Of a DNA stretch of 64,000 nucleotides, positions 9,293-20,374 are shown one piece after another; within the stretch, counting starts at the first letter, position 1, and each line of letters starts with the position of its first letter. This stretch comes from Campylobacter concisus. Its GTDB lineage: Bacteria > Campylobacterota > Campylobacteria > Campylobacterales > Campylobacteraceae. The stretch lies in NCBI RefSeq assembly GCF_001298465.1, contig NZ_CP012541.1:1054001-1118000 (forward strand), read 5' to 3'. Position numbers and translations under genes: made by a program. The notes below the pieces were generated by a model. It was not told where the DNA came from, made no database searches, and worked only from the letters and a program-made list of their open reading frames with translations.

Positions 9293-10693
9293 ATGTTTAT
9301 AAAAGGTTTTTTTTCAAACTCGGTTGGCATCATGACTTCAAGGGTTTTAGGGCTAGTTAGAGATCTTCTTACGGCCTCTATTCTTGGTGCTGGCATATTT
9401 AGCGACCTCTTTTTTATAGCTTTTAAAATCCCAAATTTATTTCGCCGTATCTTTGGCGAGGGCGCCTTTACTCAAGCCTTTTTACCAAATTTTACAAATA
9501 GCAAGAAAAAAGCTGTCTTTCAAGCTGAAATTTTTATCAAATTTCTACTTTTTATAGGCGTTTTGACGCTTCTTGTAAATTTATTTACACCTTACTTTAT
9601 AAAGATCATCGCAAGCGGACTTAGTGAGCAAAATATCACTGACGCAGTGCCGCTTGTGCGTATAAATTTCTACTACCTAGCACTTGTCTATATCGTCACT
9701 TTCATGGGTGCGCTGCTTCAGTACAAAGGACACTTTGCCACGACTGCCTTTTCGACTACACTGCTAAATTTAGCCATGATAGCTTCGCTACTTTTGGCTC
9801 GTGGCAAGAGCGAGAGTGTGGTCGCACTTTATCTTAGCTTTGGCGTCGTTGCAGGCGGCATCTTGCAGGTTTTGGTGCATCTAATCGCTATGAAATTTAA
9901 CGCCTTAAATAAAATTTTCTGGGGCGGTTTAAGCGGATATTTTAAAGGCAAAAGAGCACAGAGTAAAGGCTTTTTTATAAATTTCTACCATGGCTTACTT
10001 GGCTCAAGTGCTATGCAAATAAGCGCATTTATGGATACTTGGCTGGCTAGCTTTTTGGTAAGTGGCTCGATAAGCTACCTTTTTTATGCAAATAGAATTT
10101 TTCAGCTTCCGCTTGCCATCTTTGCGATCGCGCTCTCTCAAGCACTCTTTCCAAAGATCACCAGGCTTTTAAAGCAAAAAGATGAAGTAAACGCCCTAGT
10201 TTGGACAAAAAAGAGCTTTTACCTGCTACTTTGCGCCCTGCTAGCAGCCACAATCACAGGCGTAGTAATGAGCGAATTTATCATTTGGCTCTTGTTTGAA
10301 AGGGGAAATTTCGTAAGGGCAAATACCATTGAATGCGCCAAGGTGCTAAGTGCCTATTTGGTGGGGCTTACGCCATTTGGTCTAGCTAAAATTTTCTCAC
10401 TTTGGCTTTACGCAAACATGAAGCAAAAAGAGGCAGCCAAAATTTCTATCATCTGCCTTGTGATAAATTTGATCCTAGCTGTCATTTTGATGCAGAAATT
10501 TGGAGCTGCTGGCCTTGCATTTGCAAGCTCGCTTGGGGGATTTTTACAGCTTATTTTATACATAAGAGCCTTTGGAGCTAAGCGATTTTTAGCTATAATC
10601 GAGCCTAAATTTATAGCCGCCATCGCTGTTTTAGCGGTTTTGCTCTATTTTGGTTTAACATTTTTAAAGGATATATTTAATGCGAATTTTTGA
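9293..10693 (+). CDS. murJ: lipid II flippase MurJ
   Basis: A 466-aa polytopic membrane protein of the MOP superfamily that moves lipid II across the inner membrane. Family signatures include [21 protein letters not shown] at the N-terminus and [18 protein letters not shown] near residues 49-66. Around 13 hydrophobic helices follow, with the conserved [10 protein letters not shown] about two thirds along. It heads a rightward operon and its 3' end overlaps cysS by 14 nt. With murF and ddl on the opposite strand, this region gathers several cell-wall precursor steps. Confidence 0.92.
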   Translation: MFIKGFFSNSVGIMTSRVLGLVRDLLTASILGAGIFSDLFFIAFKIPNLFRRIFGEGAFTQAFLPNFTNSKKKAVFQAEIFIKFLLFIGVLTLLVNLFTPYFIKIIASGLSEQNITDAVPLVRINFYYLALVYIVTFMGALLQYKGHFATTAFSTTLLNLAMIASLLLARGKSESVVALYLSFGVVAGGILQVLVHLIAMKFNALNKIFWGGLSGYFKGKRAQSKGFFINFYHGLLGSSAMQISAFMDTWLASFLVSGSISYLFYANRIFQLPLAIFAIALSQALFPKITRLLKQKDEVNALVWTKKSFYLLLCALLAATITGVVMSEFIIWLLFERGNFVRANTIECAKVLSAYLVGLTPFGLAKIFSLWLYANMKQKEAAKISIICLVINLILAVILMQKFGAAGLAFASSLGGFLQLILYIRAFGAKRFLAIIEPKFIAAIAVLAVLLYFGLTFLKDIFNANF

Positions 10694-12074
10694 TACTTCT
10701 AAAAGAGAAAAGGTTGAGTTTAGCCCTATTAAAGATGGCGAGGTCAGCATCTATCTGTGCGGCCCAACGGTATATGACGACGCGCATTTAGGACACGCAA
10801 AGTCAGCCGTTAGCTTTGATCTTTTAAGAAGGGTATTAAAAGCGCTTGGCTACAAGGTCAAATTTGCAAGAAACTACACCGATATTGACGATAAAATTTT
10901 AAAGAAAATGGCTGAAACTGGCCAAAGCCTAGAGGATATCACAAATAAATATATAGCGCACTACGAGAGCGACATGGGCGCTTTAAACGTGCTTGATCCA
11001 GACTTTAAACCAAAAGCTACGCAGTGTCTGGAGGCGATCATCAGCTATATCGAGCTGCTTATGGATAAAGGGGCGGCTTATAAAACCAGCGATGGAATTT
11101 ACTTTGATACGAGTAAGGATAGTGGATATTTTAGCATTAGTGGCAAGGACAATAACACTGATCTTATCGCACGCGTGGCAAGTTTTGGTGAAAAAAGAGA
11201 TGAAAAAGACTTTGTTCTTTGGAAATTTGACGAGAAATGGTATGAGAGTCCATTTGGCAAGGGTCGTCCTGGCTGGCACACCGAGTGCGTAGCGATGATA
11301 AGGGAATTTCTAAGCGATAAAGAAAATGAAGAATTTGAGATCGACATCCACGCTGGCGGCATCGATCTACTCTTTCCGCACCACGAAAACGAGGCAAGTC
11401 AGTGCAGATGTGCATATCATAAAAATTTGAGTAAATACTGGATGCATAACGGCTTTATAAAAGTAAATAATGAAAAGATGAGCAAGAGCCTAAATAACAG
11501 CTTTTTTGTAAAAGATGCCCTAAAAAACGTTCATGGCGAGGTGCTTAGATACTACTTGCTTACGAGCCATTATAGGGCTCATTTTAATTATTCAGATGAA
11601 GACTTGGTGGCTTCAAAAAAGAGACTTGATAAAATTTATCGCCTTAAAAAAAGAGTTGATGGCGTGCAAGCAGGTGCAATAAATGAGAGCTTTAAAAATG
11701 AACTTCTTGAGGCACTAAGTGATGATTTAAACGCTTCAAAAGCACTTGCAAGTGTTGATGAGTTTGTAAAAACAGCAAACGAAAGGCTTGATAATAGCCC
11801 AAAAGATAAAGCCTACAAGGCCGAAGTAGTGGCAAATTTGGAGCTTATAAGTGAAATTTTAGGCATTGCTAGCACAAACTATGTGGAGTATCTTCAATTT
11901 GGTGTAAGCAACGAGCAAAAGGAACAGATAAAAAGGCTTCTTGATGAGCGGACGATAGCTAAAAAAGAGAGAAATTTTGCAAGAGCTGATGAGATAAGAG
12001 ACGAGCTAGAAAAGATGAACATCTCTATCATGGATACACCAAATGGCACAGTTTGGGAGAAAAACAATGACTAA
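10680..12074 (+). CDS. cysS: cysteinyl-tRNA synthetase
   Basis: Class I aminoacyl-tRNA synthetase charging tRNA(Cys), 464 aa. Visible signatures: the HIGH-like element [12 protein letters not shown] (residues ~34-45), the first zinc ligand in YLCGPTVYD (C28), the zinc-site cluster [11 protein letters not shown] with downstream [19 protein letters not shown], and the KMSKS loop [12 protein letters not shown] near residue 267. It overlaps murJ at the start and the ABC exporter gene by 8 nt at the end, so it is part of one operon. Confidence 0.95.
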   Translation: MRIFDTSKREKVEFSPIKDGEVSIYLCGPTVYDDAHLGHAKSAVSFDLLRRVLKALGYKVKFARNYTDIDDKILKKMAETGQSLEDITNKYIAHYESDMGALNVLDPDFKPKATQCLEAIISYIELLMDKGAAYKTSDGIYFDTSKDSGYFSISGKDNNTDLIARVASFGEKRDEKDFVLWKFDEKWYESPFGKGRPGWHTECVAMIREFLSDKENEEFEIDIHAGGIDLLFPHHENEASQCRCAYHKNLSKYWMHNGFIKVNNEKMSKSLNNSFFVKDALKNVHGEVLRYYLLTSHYRAHFNYSDEDLVASKKRLDKIYRLKKRVDGVQAGAINESFKNELLEALSDDLNASKALASVDEFVKTANERLDNSPKDKAYKAEVVANLELISEILGIASTNYVEYLQFGVSNEQKEQIKRLLDERTIAKKERNFARADEIRDELEKMNISIMDTPNGTVWEKNND

Positions 12075-13791
12075 CTTTGGCTTAAAAGATGTACTAAAAC
12101 GCTTTGGTCCATATTTTAAAGACTACATTCCACACTTCATCCTAGCCTTTATAGGCATGGGGCTTGCAAGTGGCGGAACAGCGGTCAGTGCATATCTAGT
12201 GGAGCCAGTACTTAATAAAATTTTTGTTGAAAAAAACGAAACATTACTTTATTTGTTACCATGTGCGATCATTGCTATTTATCTGTTAAAAAATGTTGGA
12301 ACTTTTATGCAGGCCTATTTTACCGCTTATATTGGCCAAGATACGATTAGAAGATTTCGTGAAAAGATGGTCGAAAATTTACTAACTTTGGATATGAAAT
12401 TTTTTAATGATTTTAGAACAGGCGAGCTAATAAGCAGAACTACGAACGACATAGAGCGCATAAGATCTATTGTTTCAAGCATCATACCTGAGCTTATTAG
12501 AGAGCTTGTAACTATCATAGGTCTGCTTTGTGTAGTCATATACCAAAGCCCTAAATTAGCCTTTTTTGCACTTGTTGTTATGCCATTAGCGATTTATCCG
12601 ATCTCGCGCCTTGCTAAAAAGATGAAAAAAATCTCAAAAAAATCACAAGAAAAGACATCTGACATCACCTCAGCCTTGAGCGAAATTTTTACAAATATCG
12701 AGATCATCAAGGCAAATAATGCCCAAAAATACGAGCATTCACGTTTTATTGATGAAAATAATAAATTTTTTAAACTAAATCTTAAAACTGTAAAAATTGA
12801 GCAACTAGTAAGCCCGCTAATGGAAACAATTGGCTCGATCGGAGTAGCTGCTGTCATCATAATAGGCGGCAAAGACGTCATTGACGGAAATATAAACATG
12901 GGTGCTTTCTTTTCATTTTTAACTGCACTTTTCATGCTCTACACTCCACTAAAACGTATCGTAAATATATACAATAAAATGCAAGATGCCATCGCAGCAA
13001 GCGAGAGGACGTTTTTCTTGATGGATAAGGTAAGCCAGATAAAAGATGGCGAAAAAGAGCTAAACGAAGAGATAAATTTGATTAAATTTAAGGGTGTCCG
13101 CCTAAGCTACGGCGATAAAGAGGTCTTAAAAGGGATAAATTTAGAGGCAAATAAGTCAGAATTTATAGCCCTTGTTGGCTCAAGTGGCGGCGGAAAAAGC
13201 TCGCTTATGAATTTGCTTATGAGATTTTACGACGTAAATGGCGGAGAAATTTTGATAAATGGCATAAATTTAAAAGATATCAAAATTCACTCACTTCGCC
13301 AAAATATCGGACTTGTTACCCAACGCGTCTATATCTTTAACGATACGATCGCTAAAAACGTGGCTTACGGCAGAGAATTTAACGAAGATGCCGTGATAAA
13401 CGCACTAAAACTAGCAAATGCTTACGAGTTTGTAAGCAAGCTTGATGATGGTATAAATACTATCTTAAACGAATTTGGTACCAACCTCTCAGGCGGTCAA
13501 AGACAACGCATCGCCATAGCCAGAGCACTTTATCAAAACCCACAAATCCTCATATTTGACGAGGCTACCTCTGCACTTGATAACGAGAGTGAAAAAGAGA
13601 TCACAAAGGCCATAAACAACCTAAGAAACAAAAAGATCATCTTTGTCATCGCTCACCGTCTAAGTACGGTTGAGAGTGCTGATAAGATCGCGCTTTTATG
13701 TGATGGAAGGATAGTTGATATCGGAAGTGATGAAGAGCTTAGCAAGAGAAATGAAATTTATGCAAAACTTAAAGGCAAAGCCTTAGTTTAA
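12067..13791 (+). CDS. msbA: MsbA-like ABC exporter (lipid A / lipid-linked oligosaccharide flippase)
   Basis: A 574-aa half-transporter: an N-terminal six-helix exporter domain (about residues 15-310) and a C-terminal ATPase. Walker A is [11 protein letters not shown], the ABC signature is [19 protein letters not shown], Walker B is [12 protein letters not shown], and the switch His is in [12 protein letters not shown] chose the ATG at 12067 because the longer frame runs back into cysS. Synteny with C. jejuni supports an MsbA role in flipping lipid A core across the inner membrane. Substrate is inferred from family and place, not from the sequence alone. Confidence 0.85.
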   Translation: MTNFGLKDVLKRFGPYFKDYIPHFILAFIGMGLASGGTAVSAYLVEPVLNKIFVEKNETLLYLLPCAIIAIYLLKNVGTFMQAYFTAYIGQDTIRRFREKMVENLLTLDMKFFNDFRTGELISRTTNDIERIRSIVSSIIPELIRELVTIIGLLCVVIYQSPKLAFFALVVMPLAIYPISRLAKKMKKISKKSQEKTSDITSALSEIFTNIEIIKANNAQKYEHSRFIDENNKFFKLNLKTVKIEQLVSPLMETIGSIGVAAVIIIGGKDVIDGNINMGAFFSFLTALFMLYTPLKRIVNIYNKMQDAIAASERTFFLMDKVSQIKDGEKELNEEINLIKFKGVRLSYGDKEVLKGINLEANKSEFIALVGSSGGGKSSLMNLLMRFYDVNGGEILINGINLKDIKIHSLRQNIGLVTQRVYIFNDTIAKNVAYGREFNEDAVINALKLANAYEFVSKLDDGINTILNEFGTNLSGGQRQRIAIARALYQNPQILIFDEATSALDNESEKEITKAINNLRNKKIIFVIAHRLSTVESADKIALLCDGRIVDIGSDEELSKRNEIYAKLKGKALV

Positions 13792-13844
13792 GGCGATTTT
13801 TGCTAAGATTTGCACAAAATTTTAGGCATTTTAAAGAGGTTAAA

Positions 13845-14918
13845 ATGAGCTTAAACTACGAAACTTTAAAATCTATATTTTTTAAATTTGATCCTGAAAC
13901 TGCCCACAAGATCGCAGAACTTGCAATGATCGGAGCAAATAAAATTTTTCCAGGATCATTAAGCTTTGTAGCAAACAAGTGCGTGGTCGATGACAATGCA
14001 TTAAAACAAAATTTATTCTCAAGCACTTACCACAACCCAGTTGGCATAGCTGGGGGCTTTGATAAAAATGCCACAATGTTTGAAGCACTAACAGCTCTTG
14101 GATTTGGGCATTTAGAATTTGGCACATTTACTCCAAAACCTCAACCTGGCAACGACAAACCAAGACTTTTTAGGCTTATAGACGAAGAGAGCATCCAAAA
14201 CGCGATGGGCTTTAACAACGACGGCTGTGAGGCTATTAAAAATAGAGTCAAAAAACTTTATCCTTATACTTTGCCAATCTGGGCAAATATAGGCAAAAAC
14301 AAGGTCACACCAAACGAAGACGCAATAAAAGACTATGAAATTTTAGTAAGAGAATTTAGTGAAATTTGCGACACCTTCGTCATAAATGTCTCATCGCCAA
14401 ACACGCCAAATTTAAGAGCATTGCAAGATGAGAGCTTTATAAAAGAGCTTTTTAGCGTTATTTTGCCGCTTACTAAAAAACCAATCATCTTTAAAATCGC
14501 TCCTGATATGAGCCACGAAGATGCGATCAGGCTTTGTAGCTGCGCTGTAGAAAACGGCGCTAGTGGCGTGCTTGTTTCAAATACAAGCGTTGATTACTCG
14601 CTCTCTCACTCGTCAAATTTAAAGGATTTTGGCGGACTAAGCGGCAAGGTGATCGCTAAAAAGTCAAAAGAGATCTTTAAAGCCGTTGCAGACGAGCTTT
14701 ACGGCAAGACGACGCTTATCGCATGTGGCGGCATAGATAGCGGCGCAGAGGCATATGAGCGCATAAAAATGGGAGCAAATTTAGTGCAAATTTTTACAAG
14801 CTTTATCTTTAAAGGGCCGATTATCGCAAGGGATATAAATTTAGAAATTTTAGAGCTTTTAAAACGAGATGGCTTTGCTTCTATCAGCGAAGCAGTCGGC
14901 ATAGATGTTAAAAAATAA
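13845..14918 (+). CDS. pyrD: dihydroorotate dehydrogenase (quinone)
   Basis: Class 2 DHODH, which oxidises dihydroorotate to orotate and passes electrons to the quinone pool; step four of pyrimidine synthesis. It has 357 aa. Motifs: NPVGIAGGFDKNA (FMN barrel start), GFGHLEFGTFTPKPQPGNDKPR, NAMGFNNDG, FVINVSSPNTPNLRALQD with the catalytic Ser typical of class 2, and GGLSGKVIAKKS. The N-terminal helices (YETLKSIFFKFDPETAHKIA) are the membrane-contacting extension of class 2. The start at 13845 follows AAGAGGTTAAA; an upstream in-frame ATG lacks a ribosome site. Confidence 0.93.
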   Translation: MSLNYETLKSIFFKFDPETAHKIAELAMIGANKIFPGSLSFVANKCVVDDNALKQNLFSSTYHNPVGIAGGFDKNATMFEALTALGFGHLEFGTFTPKPQPGNDKPRLFRLIDEESIQNAMGFNNDGCEAIKNRVKKLYPYTLPIWANIGKNKVTPNEDAIKDYEILVREFSEICDTFVINVSSPNTPNLRALQDESFIKELFSVILPLTKKPIIFKIAPDMSHEDAIRLCSCAVENGASGVLVSNTSVDYSLSHSSNLKDFGGLSGKVIAKKSKEIFKAVADELYGKTTLIACGGIDSGAEAYERIKMGANLVQIFTSFIFKGPIIARDINLEILELLKRDGFASISEAVGIDVKK

Positions 14919-14929
14919 AAGGCAAAAGA

Positions 14930-16171
14930 TTGATAAAATTTAATAAAACAAAACTAGAAAACGGACTAGAAATTTATCACATACCAGTAAATCCTGGCTC
15001 AAAAGTGATAAGTGTCGATGTATTTTACAAAGTTGGATCAAGAAACGAAGTGATGGGCAAAAGTGGTATCGCTCACATGTTAGAGCATCTAAATTTCAAA
15101 TCAACCAAAAATTTACGAGCTGGGGAGTTTGATGAGATCGTAAAAGGCTTTGGCGGCGTAAATAACGCAAGTACAGGCTTTGACTACACCCACTACTTTA
15201 TAAAAGCTTCAAATGAAAATTTAGACAAAACGCTTGGGCTTTTTGCTGAGCTTATGAAAAATTTAAGCTTAAAAGATAAAGAATTTCAGCCAGAGCGAGA
15301 CGTGGTGCATGAAGAGCGCAGATGGCGAACAGACAACAACCCTATGGGATACCTTTACTTTAGGCTCTACAATCACGCATTTATCTATCATCCATATCAC
15401 TGGACTCCGATAGGCTTTATAAAAGATATCGAAAACTGGAATATCAACAATATAAAAGAATTTCACGCTACCTTTTATCAGCCAAAAAATGCGATTTTGA
15501 TGATAAGTGGCGACATCGGCAAGGATGAGGCGTTTAAACTGGCTAAGAAAAATTTTAGCAGTATAAAAAATAAAAGAGCCATCCCAAAATCTCACTGCAA
15601 AGAACCTGAACAAGACGGAGCTAGAAAAGCTATCATCTATAAAGATAGCCAAACACAAATGCTAGCAATCGCTTACAAAATCCCAAATTTTAAACACGGC
15701 GATCAAGTAGGTCTAAATGCGATAAGTGAATATCTAGCTACCGGCAAAAGCTCGGTTTTGCAGCAAAAATTAGTCGATGAGCTAATGCTTGTAAATCAAA
15801 TTTACGCTTACAATATGAGTTGTGTCGATGAAAATTTATTTATATTTTTAGCAGTTTGCAACCCAGACGTCGAGGCGAGCGTGGTTGAGGCTGAAATTTT
15901 AAAGATCATAGATGATTTAAAAAATAAACCAATCGACAAAGATGATGTTTTAAGAGTTAAGAATTTAATCAAAAGCGACTTTATCTATTCGTTTGAAAGT
16001 GCAAGTAAGGTTGCAAATTTATATGGCTCATACCTTGCTAGAGGCGATATAAAGCCACTTTATGAGCTTGAGAAAAATATCGATAAGATTGATGCTAAGC
16101 TTTTAAAAGAGATAGCAAATAGATATTTTAATGAAAAAACCAGCACAACAATAATTTTAAAAAAGGAATAA
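14930..16171 (+). CDS. M16-family zinc protease
   Basis: A 413-aa pitrilysin-type metalloprotease. The inverted zinc motif HMLEH (H49, E52, H53) is clear, and the third ligand is in [12 protein letters not shown], about 76 residues further on. A second, inactive M16 lobe with an R/Y pair region fills the C-terminal half. The start is TTG after AAAAGGCAAAAGA. The protein has no obvious signal peptide. It lies between pyrD and dapA as in C. jejuni, where it is simply called a putative zinc protease; its substrate is unknown. Confidence 0.85.
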   Translation: MIKFNKTKLENGLEIYHIPVNPGSKVISVDVFYKVGSRNEVMGKSGIAHMLEHLNFKSTKNLRAGEFDEIVKGFGGVNNASTGFDYTHYFIKASNENLDKTLGLFAELMKNLSLKDKEFQPERDVVHEERRWRTDNNPMGYLYFRLYNHAFIYHPYHWTPIGFIKDIENWNINNIKEFHATFYQPKNAILMISGDIGKDEAFKLAKKNFSSIKNKRAIPKSHCKEPEQDGARKAIIYKDSQTQMLAIAYKIPNFKHGDQVGLNAISEYLATGKSSVLQQKLVDELMLVNQIYAYNMSCVDENLFIFLAVCNPDVEASVVEAEILKIIDDLKNKPIDKDDVLRVKNLIKSDFIYSFESASKVANLYGSYLARGDIKPLYELEKNIDKIDAKLLKEIANRYFNEKTSTTIILKKE

Positions 16172-16173
16172 AC

Positions 16174-17067
16174 GTGGAAAATTCGCTTCAAGGTGCGATG
16201 ACCGCACTCATTACGCCATTTAAAAATCAAAAAGTGGATGAAGTCAGTTTTGAAAAACTAATAAAAAGACAGATAAAACATGGCATAGATGTTGTTGTGC
16301 CAGTTGGAACCACTGGCGAGAGTGCAACACTGACGCATGATGAGCATAGAATTTGTATCGAAATAGCCGTAGATGCATGTAAAGGTACAAATGTAAAAGT
16401 ACTAGCTGGTGCTGGCAGTAATGCGACTCACGAGGCTATTGGTATCGCTAAATTTGCTCAAGCCCATGGCGCTGATGGTATCCTCTCAGTTGCGCCCTAC
16501 TACAATAAACCAACGCAAGAAGGGCTTTACGAGCACTACAAGGCCATTGCAAATAGCATTGAAATTCCTGTGCTTCTTTATAATGTTCCGGGTAGAGTTG
16601 GCGTGGATATCTTGCCAGCGACCGTTTTTAGGCTTTTTAAAGAGTGTAAAAATATCTACGGTATCAAAGAGGCAACAGGTAGCATAGATAGATGCGTTGA
16701 TCTACTGGCTCACGAGCCAAATTTAGTAGTCATTAGCGGTGAAGATGCGATCAACTATCCTATCATATCAAATGGCGGCAAAGGCGTTATCTCAGTTACT
16801 GCTAACCTCTTGCCAGATCAAATTTCAGAGCTTACGCACCTTGCAATGAACGAAGAGTACAAAAAAGCAAAACTAATAAACGATAATCTATACACGATAA
16901 ATAAAACACTCTTTTGCGAAAGCAATCCGATACCGATCAAAGCAGCGATGTATCTAGCTGGACTCATCGACTCTTTGGAGTATCGCTTGCCACTTTGCAA
17001 ACCAAGTAAAGAAAATTTTAAAAAGATAGAAGAAGTAATAAAAAATTACGAAATAAAGGGTTTTTAA
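16174..17067 (+). CDS. dapA: 4-hydroxy-tetrahydrodipicolinate synthase
   Basis: DapA condenses pyruvate with aspartate semialdehyde, the entry step to lysine and meso-diaminopimelate, hence also to peptidoglycan. In this 297-aa TIM barrel the Schiff-base lysine is K165 in YGIKEATGS. The catalytic Tyr is Y136 in LLYNVPGR, and the GTTGE phosphate-type loop is at 46-50. The start is GTG, 10 nt after AAAAAGGAATA. Its stop shares one base with the next gene's ATG (TAATG), so the two are coupled. Confidence 0.95.
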   Translation: MENSLQGAMTALITPFKNQKVDEVSFEKLIKRQIKHGIDVVVPVGTTGESATLTHDEHRICIEIAVDACKGTNVKVLAGAGSNATHEAIGIAKFAQAHGADGILSVAPYYNKPTQEGLYEHYKAIANSIEIPVLLYNVPGRVGVDILPATVFRLFKECKNIYGIKEATGSIDRCVDLLAHEPNLVVISGEDAINYPIISNGGKGVISVTANLLPDQISELTHLAMNEEYKKAKLINDNLYTINKTLFCESNPIPIKAAMYLAGLIDSLEYRLPLCKPSKENFKKIEEVIKNYEIKGF

Positions 17068-17855
17068 TGAAGGACACACTAAACGAATTTAAAGGTAAAA
17101 CGCTAGTTATCAGTGGCGGCACTAGAGGTATCGGTAGAGCCATAGTCGAAGAATTTGCAAAAGCTGGTGTAAATATAGCATTTACCTACAACTCAAACGA
17201 AGAGCTTGCAAAAGAACAAGCAAAAGAGCTTGAGGCTACTTACAAGATAAAAGCAAGAGCATATGCACTAAATATCCTCGAGCCAGAGACTTATAAAGAG
17301 CTATTTTTAAAGATAGACGAGGACTTTGATAGGATTGATTTTTTCATCTCAAATGCTATCATCTCAGGTCGTGCAGTAGCTGGTGGATACACTAAATTTA
17401 TGAAGCTAAAACCAAGAGGCATAAACAATATCTTTACAGCAACAGTAAACGCCTTTGTCGTAGGCACTCAAGAAGCTGCAAAACGCATGGAAAAAGTTGG
17501 TGGCGGCAGCATCATCAGCCTATCATCAACTGGAAATTTAGTCTATATCGAAAACTACGCAGGTCATGGCACAGCAAAAGCGGCCGTTGAAGCCATGGCA
17601 AGATACGCTGCGACAGAGCTTGGCGAGAAAAATATCCGTGTAAACGTCGTAAGTGGCGGCCCTATCGAGACAGACGCACTAAGAGCCTTTACTAATTACG
17701 AAGAGGTGCGCGATATGACGGCAAAGCTTAGCCCGCTAAACCGCATGGGACAGCCGACTGATCTAGCCGGAGCATGTCTATTTTTATGCTCATCTAAGGC
17801 TAGCTGGGTGACTGGACATACATTTATAATAGATGGTGGCACGACTTTTAAATGA
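17067..17855 (+). CDS. short-chain dehydrogenase, FabL-like enoyl-ACP reductase
   Basis: A 262-aa SDR. The cofactor loop is SGGTRGIGRA (residues 16-25) and the NNAG equivalent is ISNAIIS. The catalytic pair reads Y164-x6-K171 (YAGHGTAK), not the classical YxxxK; this wider spacing is the hallmark of enoyl-ACP reductases such as FabI and FabL. The C-terminal VTGHTFIIDGGTTFK is normal for SDRs. A fatty-acid role is therefore likely but inferred; a generic oxidoreductase is the alternative. It is coupled to dapA by a TAATG overlap. Confidence 0.72.
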   Translation: MKDTLNEFKGKTLVISGGTRGIGRAIVEEFAKAGVNIAFTYNSNEELAKEQAKELEATYKIKARAYALNILEPETYKELFLKIDEDFDRIDFFISNAIISGRAVAGGYTKFMKLKPRGINNIFTATVNAFVVGTQEAAKRMEKVGGGSIISLSSTGNLVYIENYAGHGTAKAAVEAMARYAATELGEKNIRVNVVSGGPIETDALRAFTNYEEVRDMTAKLSPLNRMGQPTDLAGACLFLCSSKASWVTGHTFIIDGGTTFK

Positions 17856-17888
17856 GAATATTGAAATTTTAAGCATAAAGGCATATTT

Positions 17889-18434
17889 GTGAGTTTAAAT
17901 TTACCAAATTCTTTAGCGTTTTTTAGGATACTTCTGGCTCCGCTTATGTTTTTTATGCTCGTAAATGCCCCTGACATTTTTACACAAATTCACATGAGCT
18001 GGATAAATTACTTCGCAGCTCTTATTTTTGTGATCGCCTCGGTAACTGACTTTTTTGACGGTTACATCGCTAGAAGCTGGGATCAAAAAACTAAGCTTGG
18101 CACTATCCTTGACCCACTAGCTGATAAAATGTTGATCTTAGCTGCATTTTTAGGCCTTATGATGCTTGGTAGGGCGAGTGCTTGGGCCGTTTATCTCATC
18201 TTGGTAAGGGAATTTTTTATAACTGGCTTTCGTGTCGTGATGGCAAGTGATGGCGTCGAGGTCGCTGCATCAATGGCCGGCAAGGTAAAGACCGTTTCGC
18301 AGATGTTTGCAGTTGGTTTTTTACTGATGAGCTGGCCAGGCGGAGAGCTTTTGCTATGGATCGCTGTTGCGCTCACACTTTATTCTGGGTTTGAGTATAT
18401 CTTTGCCTATATAAAGGCGATGAAAAAGAGCTAA
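17889..18434 (+). CDS. pgsA: CDP-diacylglycerol--glycerol-3-phosphate 3-phosphatidyltransferase
   Basis: A 181-aa membrane enzyme making phosphatidylglycerol phosphate. It contains the full CDP-alcohol phosphotransferase signature DGYIARSWDQKTKLGTILDP followed by LADK, with all the catalytic Asp residues in the expected spacing (residues ~55-80). Five or six hydrophobic helices are visible. The start is GTG. It is followed by about 195 noncoding bases and then rseP. Confidence 0.92.
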   Translation: MSLNLPNSLAFFRILLAPLMFFMLVNAPDIFTQIHMSWINYFAALIFVIASVTDFFDGYIARSWDQKTKLGTILDPLADKMLILAAFLGLMMLGRASAWAVYLILVREFFITGFRVVMASDGVEVAASMAGKVKTVSQMFAVGFLLMSWPGGELLLWIAVALTLYSGFEYIFAYIKAMKKS

Positions 18435-18524
18435 ATTTTTTCGTTCGTAAGACCCAAAGTTTTTACTTGAAAAAATTTATATAAATAATAAAAACTTTAT
18501 TTTCAAAATAAGTAAAATCAAGTT

Positions 18525-18554
18525 AAAAATTTCTCCTAGCTAAAAGAAATTTTT
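18525..18554 (+). terminator. hairpin after pgsA, possible terminator
   Basis: Perfect 10-bp inverted repeat AAAAATTTCT / AGAAATTTTT with a 10-nt loop, about 90 nt after pgsA. The descending arm ends in a run of five T, so it could end pgsA transcription. The stem is AT-rich and the call is tentative. Confidence 0.45.
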
Positions 18555-18557
18555 AGT

Positions 18558-18570
18558 CAAACGTCGTTTG
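18558..18570. promoter_or_regulatory. 13-bp palindrome upstream of rseP
   Basis: CAAACGTCGTTTG is a perfect 6-bp inverted repeat about a single central base, 60 nt before the rseP start. It is too short for an RNA hairpin of note but has the form of an operator. No regulator can be assigned. Confidence 0.3.
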
Positions 18571-18629
18571 AGAGTAAATTTATAAACTTTGGCTAAAATC
18601 TTATCAATTTTTTCAAAAAAAGGTAAGTT

Positions 18630-19739
18630 TTGAAAGGCATTCTCTTCACGCTGGCCCTGCTTGGACTTGGGCTTTATGCGTATTCGTTTTATTTTTTAGT
18701 GACTGTTTTAGCCATTAGTTTTCTTATATTTTTTCACGAGCTTGGCCACTTTTTGGCAGCAAGAACGCTTGGCGTAAAGGTAAACACCTTTAGTATCGGA
18801 TTTGGCGAGAAAATTTACACCAAAAACGTTAGTGGCACCGACTACTGCCTAAGCGCTATCCCACTTGGCGGATACGTACAGCTAAAAGGGCAAGACGACA
18901 CCGACCCAAAAGCCAAAAACTACGACGCGGACAGCTACAACGTGCTAAGTCCCATAAAGCGCATTTACATTCTCTTTGCAGGGCCTTTTTTTAACTTTAT
19001 CTTGGCGTTTTTTATATACATTTTGCTTGGATTTATAGGCGTTGAGAGGCTTGCACCAAGTGTCGGCCACATAGCTGAGGGCTCGGCAGCTGCCAGCGCT
19101 GGAATAGCTAAAAATGATAAAATTTTAGCAATAAATGGCGTAAAGATAAACGAGTGGGACGAGATCAGTAAAAATGTAAAACTTGAGCCAAGCACCATTT
19201 TGATAGATAGAAACGGCTCAATTTTAAGCATAAATTTAACACCAAAGATAGGCGAGACGATAAATATATTTAATGAAAAGATCCAGCACCCACTAATCGG
19301 CATTAGGTCAAACGGCGAAGTGATAAAAATTTATCACACAGGCTTTAGTAGCCTAAAATTTGCTTATGATGAAACTCTAAAGGCTTCAATGCTCATCTTT
19401 AAAAGTCTTGAAAAGCTAATCATTGGAGACATATCACCAAAAGAGGTTAGCGGTATCCTACAAATCACTGATATAACCTCAAAAGCCGCAAAGATCGGCA
19501 TCAGCGTACTCCTAACCATCATGGCATTCATCTCTGCAAATTTAGGTGTATTTAATCTACTCCCTATCCCAGCACTTGATGGCGGCCACATACTTTTTAA
19601 CCTATATGAGCTGATTTTTAGACGTGAGGTAAATGAGCGAGTGCTAATTATGCTTACCTACTGCGGTTGGGCGCTACTACTTGGCATAATGGTACTTGCG
19701 ACTTTTAATGACATTATGAGATTAAGCGGAGGTTTATAA
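18630..19739 (+). CDS. rseP: site-2 intramembrane metalloprotease RseP
   Basis: A 369-aa zinc protease of the inner membrane. The active site HELGH is at residues 36-40 inside the first helices, a PDZ domain spans about 140-210 (GSAAASAGIAKNDKILAINGV) and the second active-site motif NLLPIPALDGGHILF lies near 310. The enzyme cleaves membrane-bound anti-sigma factors or leftover signal peptides in other bacteria; its substrate here is unknown. The start is TTG after AAAAAGGTAAGT. Its stop shares a base with the next ATG. Confidence 0.92.
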   Translation: MKGILFTLALLGLGLYAYSFYFLVTVLAISFLIFFHELGHFLAARTLGVKVNTFSIGFGEKIYTKNVSGTDYCLSAIPLGGYVQLKGQDDTDPKAKNYDADSYNVLSPIKRIYILFAGPFFNFILAFFIYILLGFIGVERLAPSVGHIAEGSAAASAGIAKNDKILAINGVKINEWDEISKNVKLEPSTILIDRNGSILSINLTPKIGETINIFNEKIQHPLIGIRSNGEVIKIYHTGFSSLKFAYDETLKASMLIFKSLEKLIIGDISPKEVSGILQITDITSKAAKIGISVLLTIMAFISANLGVFNLLPIPALDGGHILFNLYELIFRREVNERVLIMLTYCGWALLLGIMVLATFNDIMRLSGGL

Positions 19740-20374
19740 TGATAGTTTTAAAAGAGCTATTAGAAAAGATCGAAAATTTAAGCAAAGACGTGACACTAAT
19801 CGCCGTTAGTAAAAATGTCACAAGTACTGAAGTAAAAGAGCTTTACGCGCAAGGGCAAAGAAATTTTGGCGAAAACAGAGTCCAGGAGCTAGCCAAAAAA
19901 GAGCTAGAACTGCAAAATTTTACTGATATAAAATGGCATATGATCGGCCGCTTGCAAAATAACAAAATAAATCAAATGATAAGTCTAAAGCCAACACTTT
20001 GGCAAAGCTGTGATAGCTTTGAAAGGGCCGTAGAGGTCGATAAAAGGCTTAGTTATAGGCTCGATACTCTGCTTCAGATAAACTCGGCTGATGAAGATAC
20101 AAAGCAAGGTGTAAGCGTAGCAAATGCAGCAGAAATTTATGACCGTATCCAAAGCGAGTGCAAAAATATAAATCTAAAAGGTGTGATGAGTATCGGAGCG
20201 CATGTGGATGAGTCAAAAGAGATTCAAAAGAGCTTTGAGCTAACTTATAAAATTTTTGATAGCCTAAAGCCAAAAGGTGCAGCTATCTGTTCGATGGGCA
20301 TGAGTAGTGACTTCGAGTTAGCGATAAAATGCGGCTCAAATATGATCCGCCTTGGAACTATGCTTTATCTATAA
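19739..20374 (+). CDS. YggS-family PLP homeostasis protein
   Basis: A 211-aa PLP-binding protein of the YggS/PROSC family. The PLP lysine is K25 in LIAVSKNVTS, the family motif FGENRVQELAKK follows at about 43-54 and WHMIGRLQNNK at about 65-75. The C-terminal phosphate-binding region reads MGMSSDFELAIKCGSNMIRLGTMLY. It keeps free pyridoxal phosphate in balance; it is not an enzyme in a set pathway. A GGAGG site precedes the ATG, which overlaps the rseP stop. Confidence 0.92.
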   Translation: MIVLKELLEKIENLSKDVTLIAVSKNVTSTEVKELYAQGQRNFGENRVQELAKKELELQNFTDIKWHMIGRLQNNKINQMISLKPTLWQSCDSFERAVEVDKRLSYRLDTLLQINSADEDTKQGVSVANAAEIYDRIQSECKNINLKGVMSIGAHVDESKEIQKSFELTYKIFDSLKPKGAAICSMGMSSDFELAIKCGSNMIRLGTMLYL

